Shown: piece after piece, positions 26,054-34,588 of the stretch
Layout: every line of letters starts with the position of its first letter
How positions within the stretch are numbered: the first letter of the stretch is position 1
From: Amphiplicatus sp046296195
GTDB lineage: Bacteria; Pseudomonadota; Alphaproteobacteria; Caulobacterales; Parvularculaceae
NCBI GenBank assembly: GCA_046296195.1
Contig: JBKBLR010000020.1
Coordinates: 1-49,964, forward strand
Length of the DNA: 49,964 bases
Reading direction: 5' to 3'
Notes under the pieces: model-generated
The model's input: the letters and a program-made list of their open reading frames with translations, nothing else
What the model was told of the DNA's origin: nothing
The model's database searches: none
Translations under genes and position numbers: made by a program

Positions 26054-27604
26054 TCAGCGCCAGGCGTTGCGGATTTCCGTCAGCAGCGTTTCGGCGCGGC
26101 CGAGGCTCGCCTCGATCTGCTCGCGTCGGCGCCGGCGGCGGCTGTCAATCTCCGTAAGCTGGCGGCGCAGGCGCGCGACGCTCTGGTGGGCGCGTTTGAG
26201 CTCCTCGCGCGTGTCGTTGATCGACGCGACGACGGACGCTTTCCAGGCCGCTGGATCGGCGTTGAAGGACAGGGACTCCTCCGCCTCCGCGCCGTCGAAT
26301 TCAGCGTCTTCGTTGACGTCAAGGTCGGTGGTCGGACCGGCGTCGACCGCCGCCGATGCGTACAACCGCGGCGGCGGCGGCGCGTCATCGGGCGCGATCA
26401 ACTCCGCGGCGCGATCACGAATGTCGGCGATCTGCTGATCGCGCTGCGCGATGCGCGCGGCCGCGATGGCGGTCGCGACATCATCAAGCGTCGCCGGCTT
26501 CGGCGCGGCGGCGTCTGCGTCCGCCTCGCCAAGCGGTTTGCGCACGGGCTTCGACCGGCCGGCCCTCAAGCGGTCGAACACGCTCGCGCCGACGGCGCCG
26601 ATGTCGTTCGCAGGCGCCGCTTCCGGCCTCGCCGCAGGGCTTTCGATCTTGGCTTCCACGGGCGTCTCCCCCTTCCCGGCCCTCTCCGCCGCCGGCGCCG
26701 CTGCAATGGGCGTTTCCGCGGCCGGCGCTGGCGCGGCGACTGGCGCGGCGACTGGCGCGAACGCCTCGGCGGCGTCGATGCGGTCGCCCGCTTTCTGTTC
26801 GGCGATCAGGTCCGCGAGCACCGTCTCGACGGCGGCGGCGTCGATCCGGCCGAGATTTTCAACCGCCGCGAACAGGAGAACGCGGTTGCAGAGCTTGTGG
26901 ATCTTGCGCGGCAGGCCGCCCGTCGCGGCGAAGATCGCATCGAACGCGTCGGCGGAGAAGGCCGGCGTCCCCGTCCAGCCGACCTGCGAAAGGCGGTGCT
27001 TGATGTAGGCCTCCGTCTCGTCCCGCAGCATCGGCTCGAGATGATAGGTGGCGATGACCCGCTGGCGCAGCTGCTCCATGTCGGGGCGCGCCATGGTCTC
27101 GCGGAAATCCGGCTGTCCGACGAGAAAGACCTGGAAGAGCGGCGTGCCGTCATATTCCATGTTGGAAAGCACGCGCAGCTCTTCGAGCGTCTTCAGTGGC
27201 AGGTTCTGCGCTTCGTCGACGACGAGGAGGACGCGCCGGCCGTGATTGAGCTGGTCGAAGAGAAAATCCTCGAACGCCTCGATGTCCGCCGCCTTGCCAT
27301 CGCCCGCCGCCTCGATGCGGAAGGCGGAAAGAATGTGAGAGAGGAGATCGGCCGCCTCGAGATTGGGCGTCAGGAGGTTCGCGGCGACGATGTTCGACCG
27401 GTCGAGCTGATCGAGCAGATGCCCGATCAGCATCGTCTTGCCGGCCCCGATTTCACCCGTGATGACGATGAAGCCTTCAGCCTGGCGAAGCCCGTAATGG
27501 AGGTAGGACATCGCCTTGTTGTGGCTCTTCGACCCGAAAAAGAACTTCGGGTCCGGCGCGAGCCGGAAGGGAGAGCCGGAGAAGCTGAAACGCTCTTCGT
27601 ACAT
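26054..27604 (-). CDS. XrtA-associated ExeA/GspA-like ATPase with long C-terminal extension
   Basis: AAA ATPase of the TIGR03015 group. Residues 1 to about 270 carry the hallmark N-terminus (MYEERFSFSGSPFRLAPDPK), Walker A TGEIGAGKT, Walker B VLLVVDEAQNL, and sensor segment FLVGQPDFRE. After that, some 150 residues of Ala/Pro-rich low complexity lead to a charged, heptad-like coiled coil in the last 60 residues (DTREELKRAHQSVARLRRQL). The 516-residue length is well above that of the ATPase core alone. Its role is unknown; energising assembly or positioning of the export complex is a guess. It lies 6 bases after the beta-barrel gene. Confidence 0.9.
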   Translation of the reverse strand: MYEERFSFSGSPFRLAPDPKFFFGSKSHNKAMSYLHYGLRQAEGFIVITGEIGAGKTMLIGHLLDQLDRSNIVAANLLTPNLEAADLLSHILSAFRIEAAGDGKAADIEAFEDFLFDQLNHGRRVLLVVDEAQNLPLKTLEELRVLSNMEYDGTPLFQVFLVGQPDFRETMARPDMEQLRQRVIATYHLEPMLRDETEAYIKHRLSQVGWTGTPAFSADAFDAIFAATGGLPRKIHKLCNRVLLFAAVENLGRIDAAAVETVLADLIAEQKAGDRIDAAEAFAPVAAPVAAPAPAAETPIAAAPAAERAGKGETPVEAKIESPAARPEAAPANDIGAVGASVFDRLRAGRSKPVRKPLGEADADAAAPKPATLDDVATAIAAARIAQRDQQIADIRDRAAELIAPDDAPPPPRLYASAAVDAGPTTDLDVNEDAEFDGAEAEESLSFNADPAAWKASVVASINDTREELKRAHQSVARLRRQLTEIDSRRRRRREQIEASLGRAETLLTEIRNAWR

Positions 27605-27610
27605 TGCGCC

Positions 27611-29302
27611 CTAGAAATCGACCTGGAGACCGAGCGTCACCGTGTTCTCGCCATATTCGAGGAGCGGGTTCTTGGAGAAACGCTCCGTGTGCGAATATTC
27701 GCCGAAGGCCGACACGTTGCGCGCGAGCCGGTAAGAGGCGCCGAGGCGCCCGCCGACCGTATTGGTGACGCCCTCGACGCCGACGAGGCTGTCGCAGGCG
27801 ACCATCGGATCGAAGCCGGGCGTCGTGACGTCGAAGCCGAAGAGGCGCGGATCGGCGAGACAGCTCGTCAGGTCGGATGTTGAATCGACATAACGGTAGA
27901 AGAGGTCGCCGAAGGCGCTGAGGCGGCGCGACATCTGGTGCTGGACGCCAAGCCCGCCGCCATAGGCCGTGATCCGGCGGAAGCCGAAATCGGTGTCGTT
28001 GTAGAAGCCGTAAAGGCTTGCGGTGGAGCGCGTCCCGAGCAGCGCCGACAGCCGCGCGTTCGCCTCATTCGCGACGCCAAAGCCGATGTTCTGCGCCGAG
28101 AAGCGCTGGCGGTTCGAGCGCGTCAGCGCGTCGATGATGCCTTCGGCGTCGCCGACCTCGCCCTGGCGCAGACGATCGACGAAATCGAGCGTCCGGCGCT
28201 GCAGCGCCTCGTAATTCGTCGAGACGGCTTGCGCGCGCGTGCGGAACGAGCGGCTGGCGCTCGCCGAAAAATTGAGCCGGTTCGACAGCTCATAACGCAA
28301 GTCCGCGTTGATGAAGTCATCGTCATAGCGCTGGCCATATTCAAGGCGCACGTCGGTGCGCCGGCCCGGACGGGCGCGGAAGCCGGCGCGCCAGAAAAGG
28401 CCCGAAAGCCGGTCCGCGGGAATGAATTGCGGCGGCGCGTCGGTGTCGACTTCGTCATAACCGACGGCGCCGGTGAGCGCGAAACGCTCGGTCAGCGCAT
28501 ATTGCAGATCGGCTTCGAGCGTGCCCTGCCTGAACTCGAAATCCTGGATCGCAGCCGAGCCGTATTCCCGCGTCTTGTTGCCGTAGGCGGTGAGGCCGAT
28601 CTCGACCCGGTCGAATCGCTCGCCGGTTTGGTAGCTCGCGATCGCTTCCTGCGTGCGCGAGTCGTTGTTGAAGTTGGCGCCGAGCGCCGTGCGGTCGTCG
28701 TCGATGATGACCTGGCTGACGCGGTAGCGGATCTCGGCCGCGGAGCCGTCATTGAAACGGCGATTGAGATAGGGGCTGAGCGCGATGTTGTGCACGTTGA
28801 CCCGCTGCGCGCGCCCGGCGTTGATGTTGCGCGAGAAGCGCGCGTTTTCCCCCGCGAGCTGCCGGGAGGAAGACCCGGCGGCGTCGATGTAGAAGAGATT
28901 TTCGGCGATCGTCAGCGTGCCGACGGCGCCGACGTCCTGGCTGGCGACCAGCCGGCTCTGATCGACGAGGTAGGAAACGTCGAGCGACCCGTCGAGGATC
29001 GCGGTGATGCGATTCGTCGAATAGATCGCGCTGCCGTTCGCGGCGATGGAGCCGGCGACCTCGTCTTCCTTGGCGGCGTCGGAGGAGAGGTTGATGTTGT
29101 CCGTGTACGTCACGCGGGGCCCGACCGACAGGCCATAGCCGAAATAGTCGTTGCGGAAGCGAAGCTGCGCCTGCGGCCCGGTGTCCTGTTCCTGCGCGAG
29201 CGCGGCCGCGCCGAAGACGGCCGCCGACGCCGCCGTGACGAGCAGCGCCGCCTTGGCGCGGCGCGACAGCGGATTGAATAATGCCTGACGGACCTTTGTC
29301 AT
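27611..29302 (-). CDS. Outer-membrane beta-barrel protein of the XrtA locus (TIGR03016-like)
   Basis: 563 residues with a signal peptide (RRAKAALLVTAASAAVFGAA, cleavage near ALAQ) and then many alternating amphipathic strands rich in Tyr, Arg and Asp, ending in a Phe (TLGLQVDF), the usual barrel C-terminus. The pattern and gene position match the TIGR03016 PEP-CTERM-associated outer-membrane family, thought to be the polymer secretion porin. The ATG overlaps the kinase stop (ATGA). Confidence 0.88.
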   Translation of the reverse strand: MTKVRQALFNPLSRRAKAALLVTAASAAVFGAAALAQEQDTGPQAQLRFRNDYFGYGLSVGPRVTYTDNINLSSDAAKEDEVAGSIAANGSAIYSTNRITAILDGSLDVSYLVDQSRLVASQDVGAVGTLTIAENLFYIDAAGSSSRQLAGENARFSRNINAGRAQRVNVHNIALSPYLNRRFNDGSAAEIRYRVSQVIIDDDRTALGANFNNDSRTQEAIASYQTGERFDRVEIGLTAYGNKTREYGSAAIQDFEFRQGTLEADLQYALTERFALTGAVGYDEVDTDAPPQFIPADRLSGLFWRAGFRARPGRRTDVRLEYGQRYDDDFINADLRYELSNRLNFSASASRSFRTRAQAVSTNYEALQRRTLDFVDRLRQGEVGDAEGIIDALTRSNRQRFSAQNIGFGVANEANARLSALLGTRSTASLYGFYNDTDFGFRRITAYGGGLGVQHQMSRRLSAFGDLFYRYVDSTSDLTSCLADPRLFGFDVTTPGFDPMVACDSLVGVEGVTNTVGGRLGASYRLARNVSAFGEYSHTERFSKNPLLEYGENTVTLGLQVDF

Positions 29303-30186
29303 TTCTTGTCCCCTTGCCCCGCGCGGCCGGCCTCGCCGCCCGCGTCGGCGCGTTTTTCATAATACTCGTAAGCGCTGTAATATGACCCGCCCGCAGGCGC
29401 CAGACAGCGGTTGAGAACAAGGCTCACATTCGGGTTGACCTCGATGATTTCGTCGAGCGCGCTTGCAATCGCCGGCTGCGGCGTCGAATCGGCTTCCACC
29501 ACGAAGACGACCTCGTCGGCGAGGCGGGCGAGCGCGATCGTCTCCGTCGTCGCGAGCACCGGCGGCGCGTCGATGAGGACGACGCCGTCCGGGAAGCTGA
29601 GCGACAGGCGCGCGAAGACGCTCTTTGCTTTCGCCGAACCGAACAGCTCCGTCGGATTGGCGGCGCGTGCGCCTTCGCCGACGAAACTGAGCGGCGCGCC
29701 GGTCGCCTTACGGCTGACGGAGGAGAGATCCTCGCCGGGGCGCTCGATGAGATCGACGAGCCCCGCCGAGGGCTCGAAACCGAAATAGCTCCTGAGGCGC
29801 GGGCGCGCGGTGTCGCCGTCGACGAGGCAGACGGGGATCCGCTCCTCGAGCGCGAGACTCATGGCGAGATTGACGGCGACGAAGGACTTTCCCTCGCCCG
29901 GCCGCGTCGAGGTGAGCAGGATGAGATTGCGCTGGCGGCCGGCGTTCCTCAGCGCGCGCGGATCGCGTCCCGCGCGCTGCAGGAAGCCGATGCGCCGGAG
30001 CAGCCGGCGTTTGATGACGCGCAGCTCATAGGCCTGCGGCCCGCTGCTCGATCCGGGCGCGTAGACGCCGAGCTTGCGGAAACGGGCGGCGTCGATGTCA
30101 AAGGGCGCGCCGTCGACGCGCGAATAGGCCTGCGCCGGCGCCGCCGGCCCCTCGCCCGATCCGATCGCTCTTTCGATCAGTCCCAT
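29299..30186 (-). CDS. BY-type tyrosine autokinase of the XrtA locus
   Basis: 295-residue cytoplasmic tyrosine kinase controlling polymer length with the neighbouring chain-length protein. Walker A is STRPGEGKSF, Walker A' is CLVDGDTARPR and Walker B is GVVLIDAPPVL. The C-terminus has a Tyr cluster (GSYYSAYEYYEKR), the autophosphorylation tail of BY-kinases (TIGR03018 group). It has no transmembrane part, unlike the E. coli Wzc fusion; the membrane partner is the separate gene 22 bases upstream. Confidence 0.93.
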   Translation of the reverse strand: MGLIERAIGSGEGPAAPAQAYSRVDGAPFDIDAARFRKLGVYAPGSSSGPQAYELRVIKRRLLRRIGFLQRAGRDPRALRNAGRQRNLILLTSTRPGEGKSFVAVNLAMSLALEERIPVCLVDGDTARPRLRSYFGFEPSAGLVDLIERPGEDLSSVSRKATGAPLSFVGEGARAANPTELFGSAKAKSVFARLSLSFPDGVVLIDAPPVLATTETIALARLADEVVFVVEADSTPQPAIASALDEIIEVNPNVSLVLNRCLAPAGGSYYSAYEYYEKRADAGGEAGRAGQGDKK

Positions 30187-30207
30187 TCTGAAACGCTCCT
30201 TCGCCCG

Positions 30208-31761
30208 CTAACGCAACCGGGCGGCGTCATTCGAGGCGATGCTTGCAGCCTGCGGGCCATCCGGCGCCACTGTCGGCAGGCGGAAGACCTCCCAGTAAAC
30301 GTAAAAGGCGAGCAGCGCCGCAAAAACGGCCGCGCCCATGGCGAGCCGCTTCATGTCGCGGCGGCGCTCGGCGACGACGGCGTCCGAGCCGATTTCGCTC
30401 AGAGCGCCAAGCACCGGCAGGCCGAACGCGGTCTGGAGTTCGGCGCCCTGCGTGAAGGTTTTCTGCAGCCAGGTGAGGAAGATGCCGGCGCCGAGCCCTG
30501 CGCCGAGCGCGCCGAGCGTCGCAAGCGCGATGAGAACGAGGCGCGGCGGCGAGGACGGCACCAGCGACACCGCCGGGCGTTCGAACACCTTGTATTCGAC
30601 GCCCTGGCTGCCCGCGCCGAGATTGGCGGTGATGGCGAGCCGGTCGCGGCGCTCGAGAAGCTCCTCATAGTTCTTGCGCGTCTGCTCATAGTCGCGCTCG
30701 ATGCGCTGCAGCTCGGCGACGACGCGCGGGCCCTGCCCGATCGTGAAGGCGAGCGCCTCGAGATCGGCTTTGAGCCGCCGCTGGCGGTCAGCAAGGCCGC
30801 TCGCGATGTCCTGCGCGGCGCGCAGTTCGGCGAACAGGCGCTTGTATTCCGGATTGTCGGGAAGCGGGCTGCCGGCGCCCGACTGCAGCTGGGCGATGCG
30901 CGCCTTCAGCACCTGGATGTCTGGATAATCCTCATTATACTGACTTCTGAGCCCGGCGAGCTCGACCATCAGCCGGTCGAGCTCGGCGCCGGACGAGGTC
31001 GACGCCGTTTGCGAGAGTAGGCTGCGCGCGGTCGCAACGCGCCGCTCGGCGACCGCGAGTTCATCGGTGACGCGTGAAAGCTCCGCCTCCATCAATTGAC
31101 GGCTGCGGCCCTGCCCCTCGACGAGCGACAGCTCCTCGGCGTTCATCCGGCGGAAATTCGCGATCTCCTGCTCCTTGGCGGTAAGCCGCTCGTCGAAGGC
31201 GGCGATTTCGGCGTCGAGGCGCTTTCTCGCATCTTCGTTTTCGGTGAGGCTCGCGCCGAGGTCCTGTTCAATGAGAAGATTGAGCGCCGCCTCGACGACA
31301 TTGCGGGCGATCGCCGGATCCGAATTCTTGTAGTTGATGACGAAATAGAGCTCCTGCGGGCTCGTGATCGTGATCTGCCCGGCGACCCAGTCGATGAGGC
31401 GCTCCATCTGGGCGCTGCGCTCGCGCGGATCCTTGGCCTTGATCTCGCGATCGAGTCCCGAGCGCAGGATGATCTCCTCGACATTCGGCCGCGTGAGGAG
31501 CTGGAGGCGCATCACCTCGACCCGGCGTTCATAGTTTGGGCGCGCGGTGACGCCTGTCATCACCGGGTCGAGCACCGTCTCGGTCTGGACATAGACCTGC
31601 GCGCGCGAGGCGTATTGATCGGGGATCAGCCACAGCGCGAACCACGCGACCAGCGCCGTCAGCGCGGCGACGATCGCCACCGTCCAGCGCCGGCGCCACA
31701 GGCCCGCGCCATACCGGATGACCTGCGGCGGCAGATCGGCGATCTCGAATTTCAGCACCAT
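30208..31761 (-). CDS. Polysaccharide chain-length determinant (Wzz/GNVR) of the XrtA locus
   Basis: 517-residue inner-membrane polysaccharide co-polymerase (TIGR03007 group). A transmembrane helix lies at about 28-50 (WTVAIVAALTALVAWFALWL), then a Wzz domain, long periplasmic coiled coils (about 170-400) and a second transmembrane region near 415-440 with the proline-rich approach VSLVPSSPPRLVLIALATLG. It has an additional C-terminal hydrophobic segment near 480. It probably activates the downstream tyrosine kinase and sets polymer length. Confidence 0.93.
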   Translation of the reverse strand: MVLKFEIADLPPQVIRYGAGLWRRRWTVAIVAALTALVAWFALWLIPDQYASRAQVYVQTETVLDPVMTGVTARPNYERRVEVMRLQLLTRPNVEEIILRSGLDREIKAKDPRERSAQMERLIDWVAGQITITSPQELYFVINYKNSDPAIARNVVEAALNLLIEQDLGASLTENEDARKRLDAEIAAFDERLTAKEQEIANFRRMNAEELSLVEGQGRSRQLMEAELSRVTDELAVAERRVATARSLLSQTASTSSGAELDRLMVELAGLRSQYNEDYPDIQVLKARIAQLQSGAGSPLPDNPEYKRLFAELRAAQDIASGLADRQRRLKADLEALAFTIGQGPRVVAELQRIERDYEQTRKNYEELLERRDRLAITANLGAGSQGVEYKVFERPAVSLVPSSPPRLVLIALATLGALGAGLGAGIFLTWLQKTFTQGAELQTAFGLPVLGALSEIGSDAVVAERRRDMKRLAMGAAVFAALLAFYVYWEVFRLPTVAPDGPQAASIASNDAARLR

Positions 31762-31837
31762 CCCCGAACACCCATGCTTCCTTACGCAACTGACGTCCGG
31801 GCGCCCGCGGGAAGCGCGCGAGCCCCCGGGACGATCC

Positions 31838-32467
31838 TCAGAAGAAGCTTTCCGGGATCAGGATGACGTCGCCCGGAAGCACCGGCACGTTGGCCGAAAT
31901 GTCTCCCTTGCGCAGAAGATTGTCGAGGCGAAGGCGGTAGGACTGACGGTCCTGGCCCTTGCCGCGGATGAGCACGGCCTTGTTCCCGGCGGCGAACTCC
32001 GTGAGGCCGCCGACCGCAACCATGACGTCGAGCACAGTCATGCCGGACTGATAGGGAAGCGCGATCGGCTTTTGCGCCTGCCCGAGCACGCGCACCTGCT
32101 GGTCGAAGGTCGAGGTGAAGTTGGAGACGATCACCGAGACCTGCGGCGCTTTCACATACTGGCTGAGAGAGCGCTCAAGGTCCTTGGCGAGCTGGGTCGG
32201 CGTCTTGCCGGCCGCGACCATGTCTTCGACGAGCGGCGTCGAAATCCGCCCGTCGGGCCGCACGGTCACTTTGGTTGAAAGCTCCGGCGCGCGCCAGACG
32301 AAAACCTCGAGCGCATCGAGCGGCCCGATCAGGTAATCCGGCGACGGCGCGGCGACGGCGCCGTTCGTCTGCGTCGCGGCGAGCTCGTTCGAATTAAGGA
32401 TGTCATGCGACGCGCACCCGGCGGCAAGAAGCGCGGCGAAGAGGGCGGCGATGGAGCGGATGATCAT
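31838..32467 (-). CDS. Polysaccharide export lipoprotein (Wza-like, XrtA locus)
   Basis: 209-residue outer-membrane export protein. The ATG at 32467 begins a lipoprotein signal with lipobox LAAGC near residue 18; longer upstream frames lack a signal and are rejected. A Poly_export domain (YLIGPLDALEVFVWRAPELS, PDGRISTPLVEDMVAAG) is followed by a SLBB segment (QVRVLGQAQKPIALPYQSGM, ending VLPGDVILIPESFF). Gene order and motif match TIGR03027. A sigma-54 type promoter lies about 90 bases upstream, making this the first gene of an eight-gene transcript. Confidence 0.92.
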   Translation of the reverse strand: MIIRSIAALFAALLAAGCASHDILNSNELAATQTNGAVAAPSPDYLIGPLDALEVFVWRAPELSTKVTVRPDGRISTPLVEDMVAAGKTPTQLAKDLERSLSQYVKAPQVSVIVSNFTSTFDQQVRVLGQAQKPIALPYQSGMTVLDVMVAVGGLTEFAAGNKAVLIRGKGQDRQSYRLRLDNLLRKGDISANVPVLPGDVILIPESFF

Positions 32468-32556
32468 GCGATGGTCCTCGTCAGTGGCGATGGTCTCTTG
32501 GTGAATGATCCTCAAGCGGCCCCTGGGGCCGCGAATCGCCGCCACCCTACCGGGAG

Positions 32557-32572
32557 AGCAAGTTCTTTGCCA
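32557..32572 (-). promoter_or_regulatory. Candidate sigma-54 (RpoN) promoter for the export operon
   Basis: On the minus strand TGGCAAAGAACTTGCT matches the -24/-12 pattern: TGGCA (5 of 7 bases of the -24 box), invariant GG-N10-GC spacing and a perfect TTGCT -12 box. Transcription would start near 32546, leaving a leader of about 80 bases before the export lipoprotein gene at 32467. The site sits in a non-coding gap, which strengthens the call. Confidence 0.65.
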
Positions 32573-32615
32573 TGCCGGCCGCCCATGACGGGCGCAGATT
32601 GCGGCCTGAAATTCC

Positions 32616-34529
32616 TTACAAATCCGCATTCTCCTTGTCGCCCCCCCGGAGCGTCGGATCGGACGCCGCCCGCCGGGCGACCGCGCGCAGGAAGGCCTCG
32701 GCGTCGTCGAGCCGTCCCTGCCGCGCCATCGCCGCGCGATAGCGCTCGACAAGACCGTCCGCCGACGGAAGAGCGATCAGCGCCTGGCGCAATGCCGCGG
32801 CGGCGCCGGCGTCGTCCTGCGCCGCTTCGCGCACCGCGGCGAGGCGATCGGGCGGCAGGGTCTTGCTCGCGGCGGCGAGCATCAGCGCCCGGGCCCTGTC
32901 GCCCGCCTGCGTCGCCGCCCGCGCATAAGCGAGGGCGGTGTTCTCGGTCGAAAAGGCGACCGCCGGATCGAGCGCGGCAAAGGCCGCCGCAGCCGCAGAC
33001 GCGCTGCCGGTCCGGGCAAGGAGGAGCGCCCGGCCGAGGGCCGCATCCGTGCGGGCGGGATCGGCGGCGAGAAACTGGTCGTGAAGACGCAGCGCCTCAT
33101 CGGCGCGCCCTTCCCCTTCGAGGAGTGACGCGCGGAGGGCGAGCGCGGCGTAGAAGTCGGGCGCGGCTCTTCCCGCTTCCTCCGCGAGGGCCGCCGCCGC
33201 CGGCAGGTCGCCCTGCTTTGCGAGCGTCGCAGCCGCCGCGACGAGATCAACCGGCGCGCGTCGCAAGGCGGTGAGCTTTGCGACGGCTGCGCGCGCGCGG
33301 CGAAGGTCCGCGGCGGCGAGAACGGCGCCGAGCGCGGCGTCCGCCTCCAGCGGTTCGGGAAGCGCCGGGTAGGCGGCGCCGCGGCCGAGGAACGCCCCCG
33401 CCGCGCCCGATAGCGGCCCCTCGCCGGCAAGGTTCGTCGCCGCGGCGTAAGCGGCGTCGAAATCGCGCGCCGCCGCGGCGCGCATCAGCCGCCGGAACGC
33501 GGCGAGCCGCGGCCGCAGATGCGCCAAGGCGGCGAGCTGTTGGTCGCCTTCATGCGCATCGCCCCACGCGAAGGCGACCGCGGCCGCGAGGTCGCGCGCC
33601 CGCCAGTCATCCGGAACGGCGCGTATATGGGCGGAGAGGATCGCGCGCGCCTGGGCGACGTCGCCCGCCGACCATTTTGCGAAGGCGGCGAAGACCGCGC
33701 CCGGCGTCCCCGGCGCGGCCAGCATGGCGCGGTCGACAAGACGCGCCGCCTCGCGGGCGTCGCCGGCGCGCAAGGCGAGCATGGCGGCGAGCCGCCATCC
33801 TTCGACGTCAGAGAGGACCTCGCCGCGACGGGCCGCCGCCCGGGCGAGGCCTTGCGCGCGCGCGTCGAGCCCGGCCGCCGCTTTCGCGAGCGCGCCCGCG
33901 CGGATGTCGCGTTCGATCCGGAAGAGTTCGAGCCTCGCAGACGTCGCCCCCGCTTCAGACGCGCGGCGCAGGCTCGCATCGACGGCGGCGAAATCGTTGT
34001 CGTCGAGCGCGACGCGCGCCCGCAAAAGCCAGGCCTCGCGCGCGAGTTCGGCCGGCCCGCGCGTCGCCAGAGCGAGATCGGAAAGATCAAGGCCGCCGCC
34101 AAGGCTGGCGTTCGACCGTACACGGATGAAGGCGGCGTAAGGGTCGCCCTCGAGCAGGGGCGCATCCGCCAGAGCCGCCGCTTCGCTGAAGCGGTTGAGG
34201 CGCAACAGCGCCTCGGCGCGAAAGAGCGCGCGGGAGACCTGATCGTCGGCGAAAAGGCCTTCCTTCACGATCGCGGCGACGAGCTCGTTGTTGAGACCGG
34301 CGGCGAGCAGCGCCTCGGCGTATTGCCGGGCCGTTTCCGGCCGTCGGGTCTCGCGCCAACGCGCGCCGAGCGCGCGGGCGGCCGCGGGACTGACGGTCAC
34401 GGCTTCGATCGCCGGCCCAGAGGGGCGCGCTTGAGGATAAATCGCCGCCGCAAGCGTCAGTCCTGACGCGGCGAGCAAGCCCGCCGCGCTGAGGCGGATC
34501 GTCAGCGGAAATCGGGTTCGTATCGTCAT
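32616..34529 (-). CDS. Exported or anchored TPR-repeat protein of the exopolysaccharide locus
   Basis: About 637 residues from the ATG at 34529 (a further ATG at 34541 is possible). A hydrophobic segment near residues 10-30 (LSAAGLLAASGLTLAAAIYP) is a signal anchor. The rest is Ala-rich helical repeats with TPR-like signatures, clearest in FYAALALRASLLEGEGRADE followed by ALRLHDQFLAADPAR. The position fits the PrsT-like TPR proteins of PEP-CTERM loci, but it is short and divergent, so only a structural assignment is made. It may scaffold polymer export in the periplasm. Confidence 0.75.
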   Translation of the reverse strand: MTIRTRFPLTIRLSAAGLLAASGLTLAAAIYPQARPSGPAIEAVTVSPAAARALGARWRETRRPETARQYAEALLAAGLNNELVAAIVKEGLFADDQVSRALFRAEALLRLNRFSEAAALADAPLLEGDPYAAFIRVRSNASLGGGLDLSDLALATRGPAELAREAWLLRARVALDDNDFAAVDASLRRASEAGATSARLELFRIERDIRAGALAKAAAGLDARAQGLARAAARRGEVLSDVEGWRLAAMLALRAGDAREAARLVDRAMLAAPGTPGAVFAAFAKWSAGDVAQARAILSAHIRAVPDDWRARDLAAAVAFAWGDAHEGDQQLAALAHLRPRLAAFRRLMRAAAARDFDAAYAAATNLAGEGPLSGAAGAFLGRGAAYPALPEPLEADAALGAVLAAADLRRARAAVAKLTALRRAPVDLVAAAATLAKQGDLPAAAALAEEAGRAAPDFYAALALRASLLEGEGRADEALRLHDQFLAADPARTDAALGRALLLARTGSASAAAAAFAALDPAVAFSTENTALAYARAATQAGDRARALMLAAASKTLPPDRLAAVREAAQDDAGAAAALRQALIALPSADGLVERYRAAMARQGRLDDAEAFLRAVARRAASDPTLRGGDKENADL

Positions 34530-34565
34530 TGCGGGCGCCATCGGGATCGGACCGGCCCCAAGCCT

Positions 34566-34581
34566 TGCAAGTCCCCCGCCG
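34566..34581 (-). promoter_or_regulatory. Weaker candidate sigma-54 promoter before the TPR gene
   Basis: On the minus strand CGGCGGGGGACTTGCA has GG-N10-GC spacing and a perfect TTGCA -12 box, but only 4 of 7 bases of the -24 box. It lies about 25-40 bases upstream of the TPR start, in the short gap after the sugar transferase gene. Confidence 0.3.
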
Positions 34582-34588
34582 CGCTTCC

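Noticed and set aside
32516..32532. Palindrome GCGGCCCC-T-GGGGCCGC between the TPR and export genes
   Set aside because: No T run follows on either strand and the loop is too small for a terminator. It lies within the leader of the proposed sigma-54 transcript, so a role is possible but not supported.
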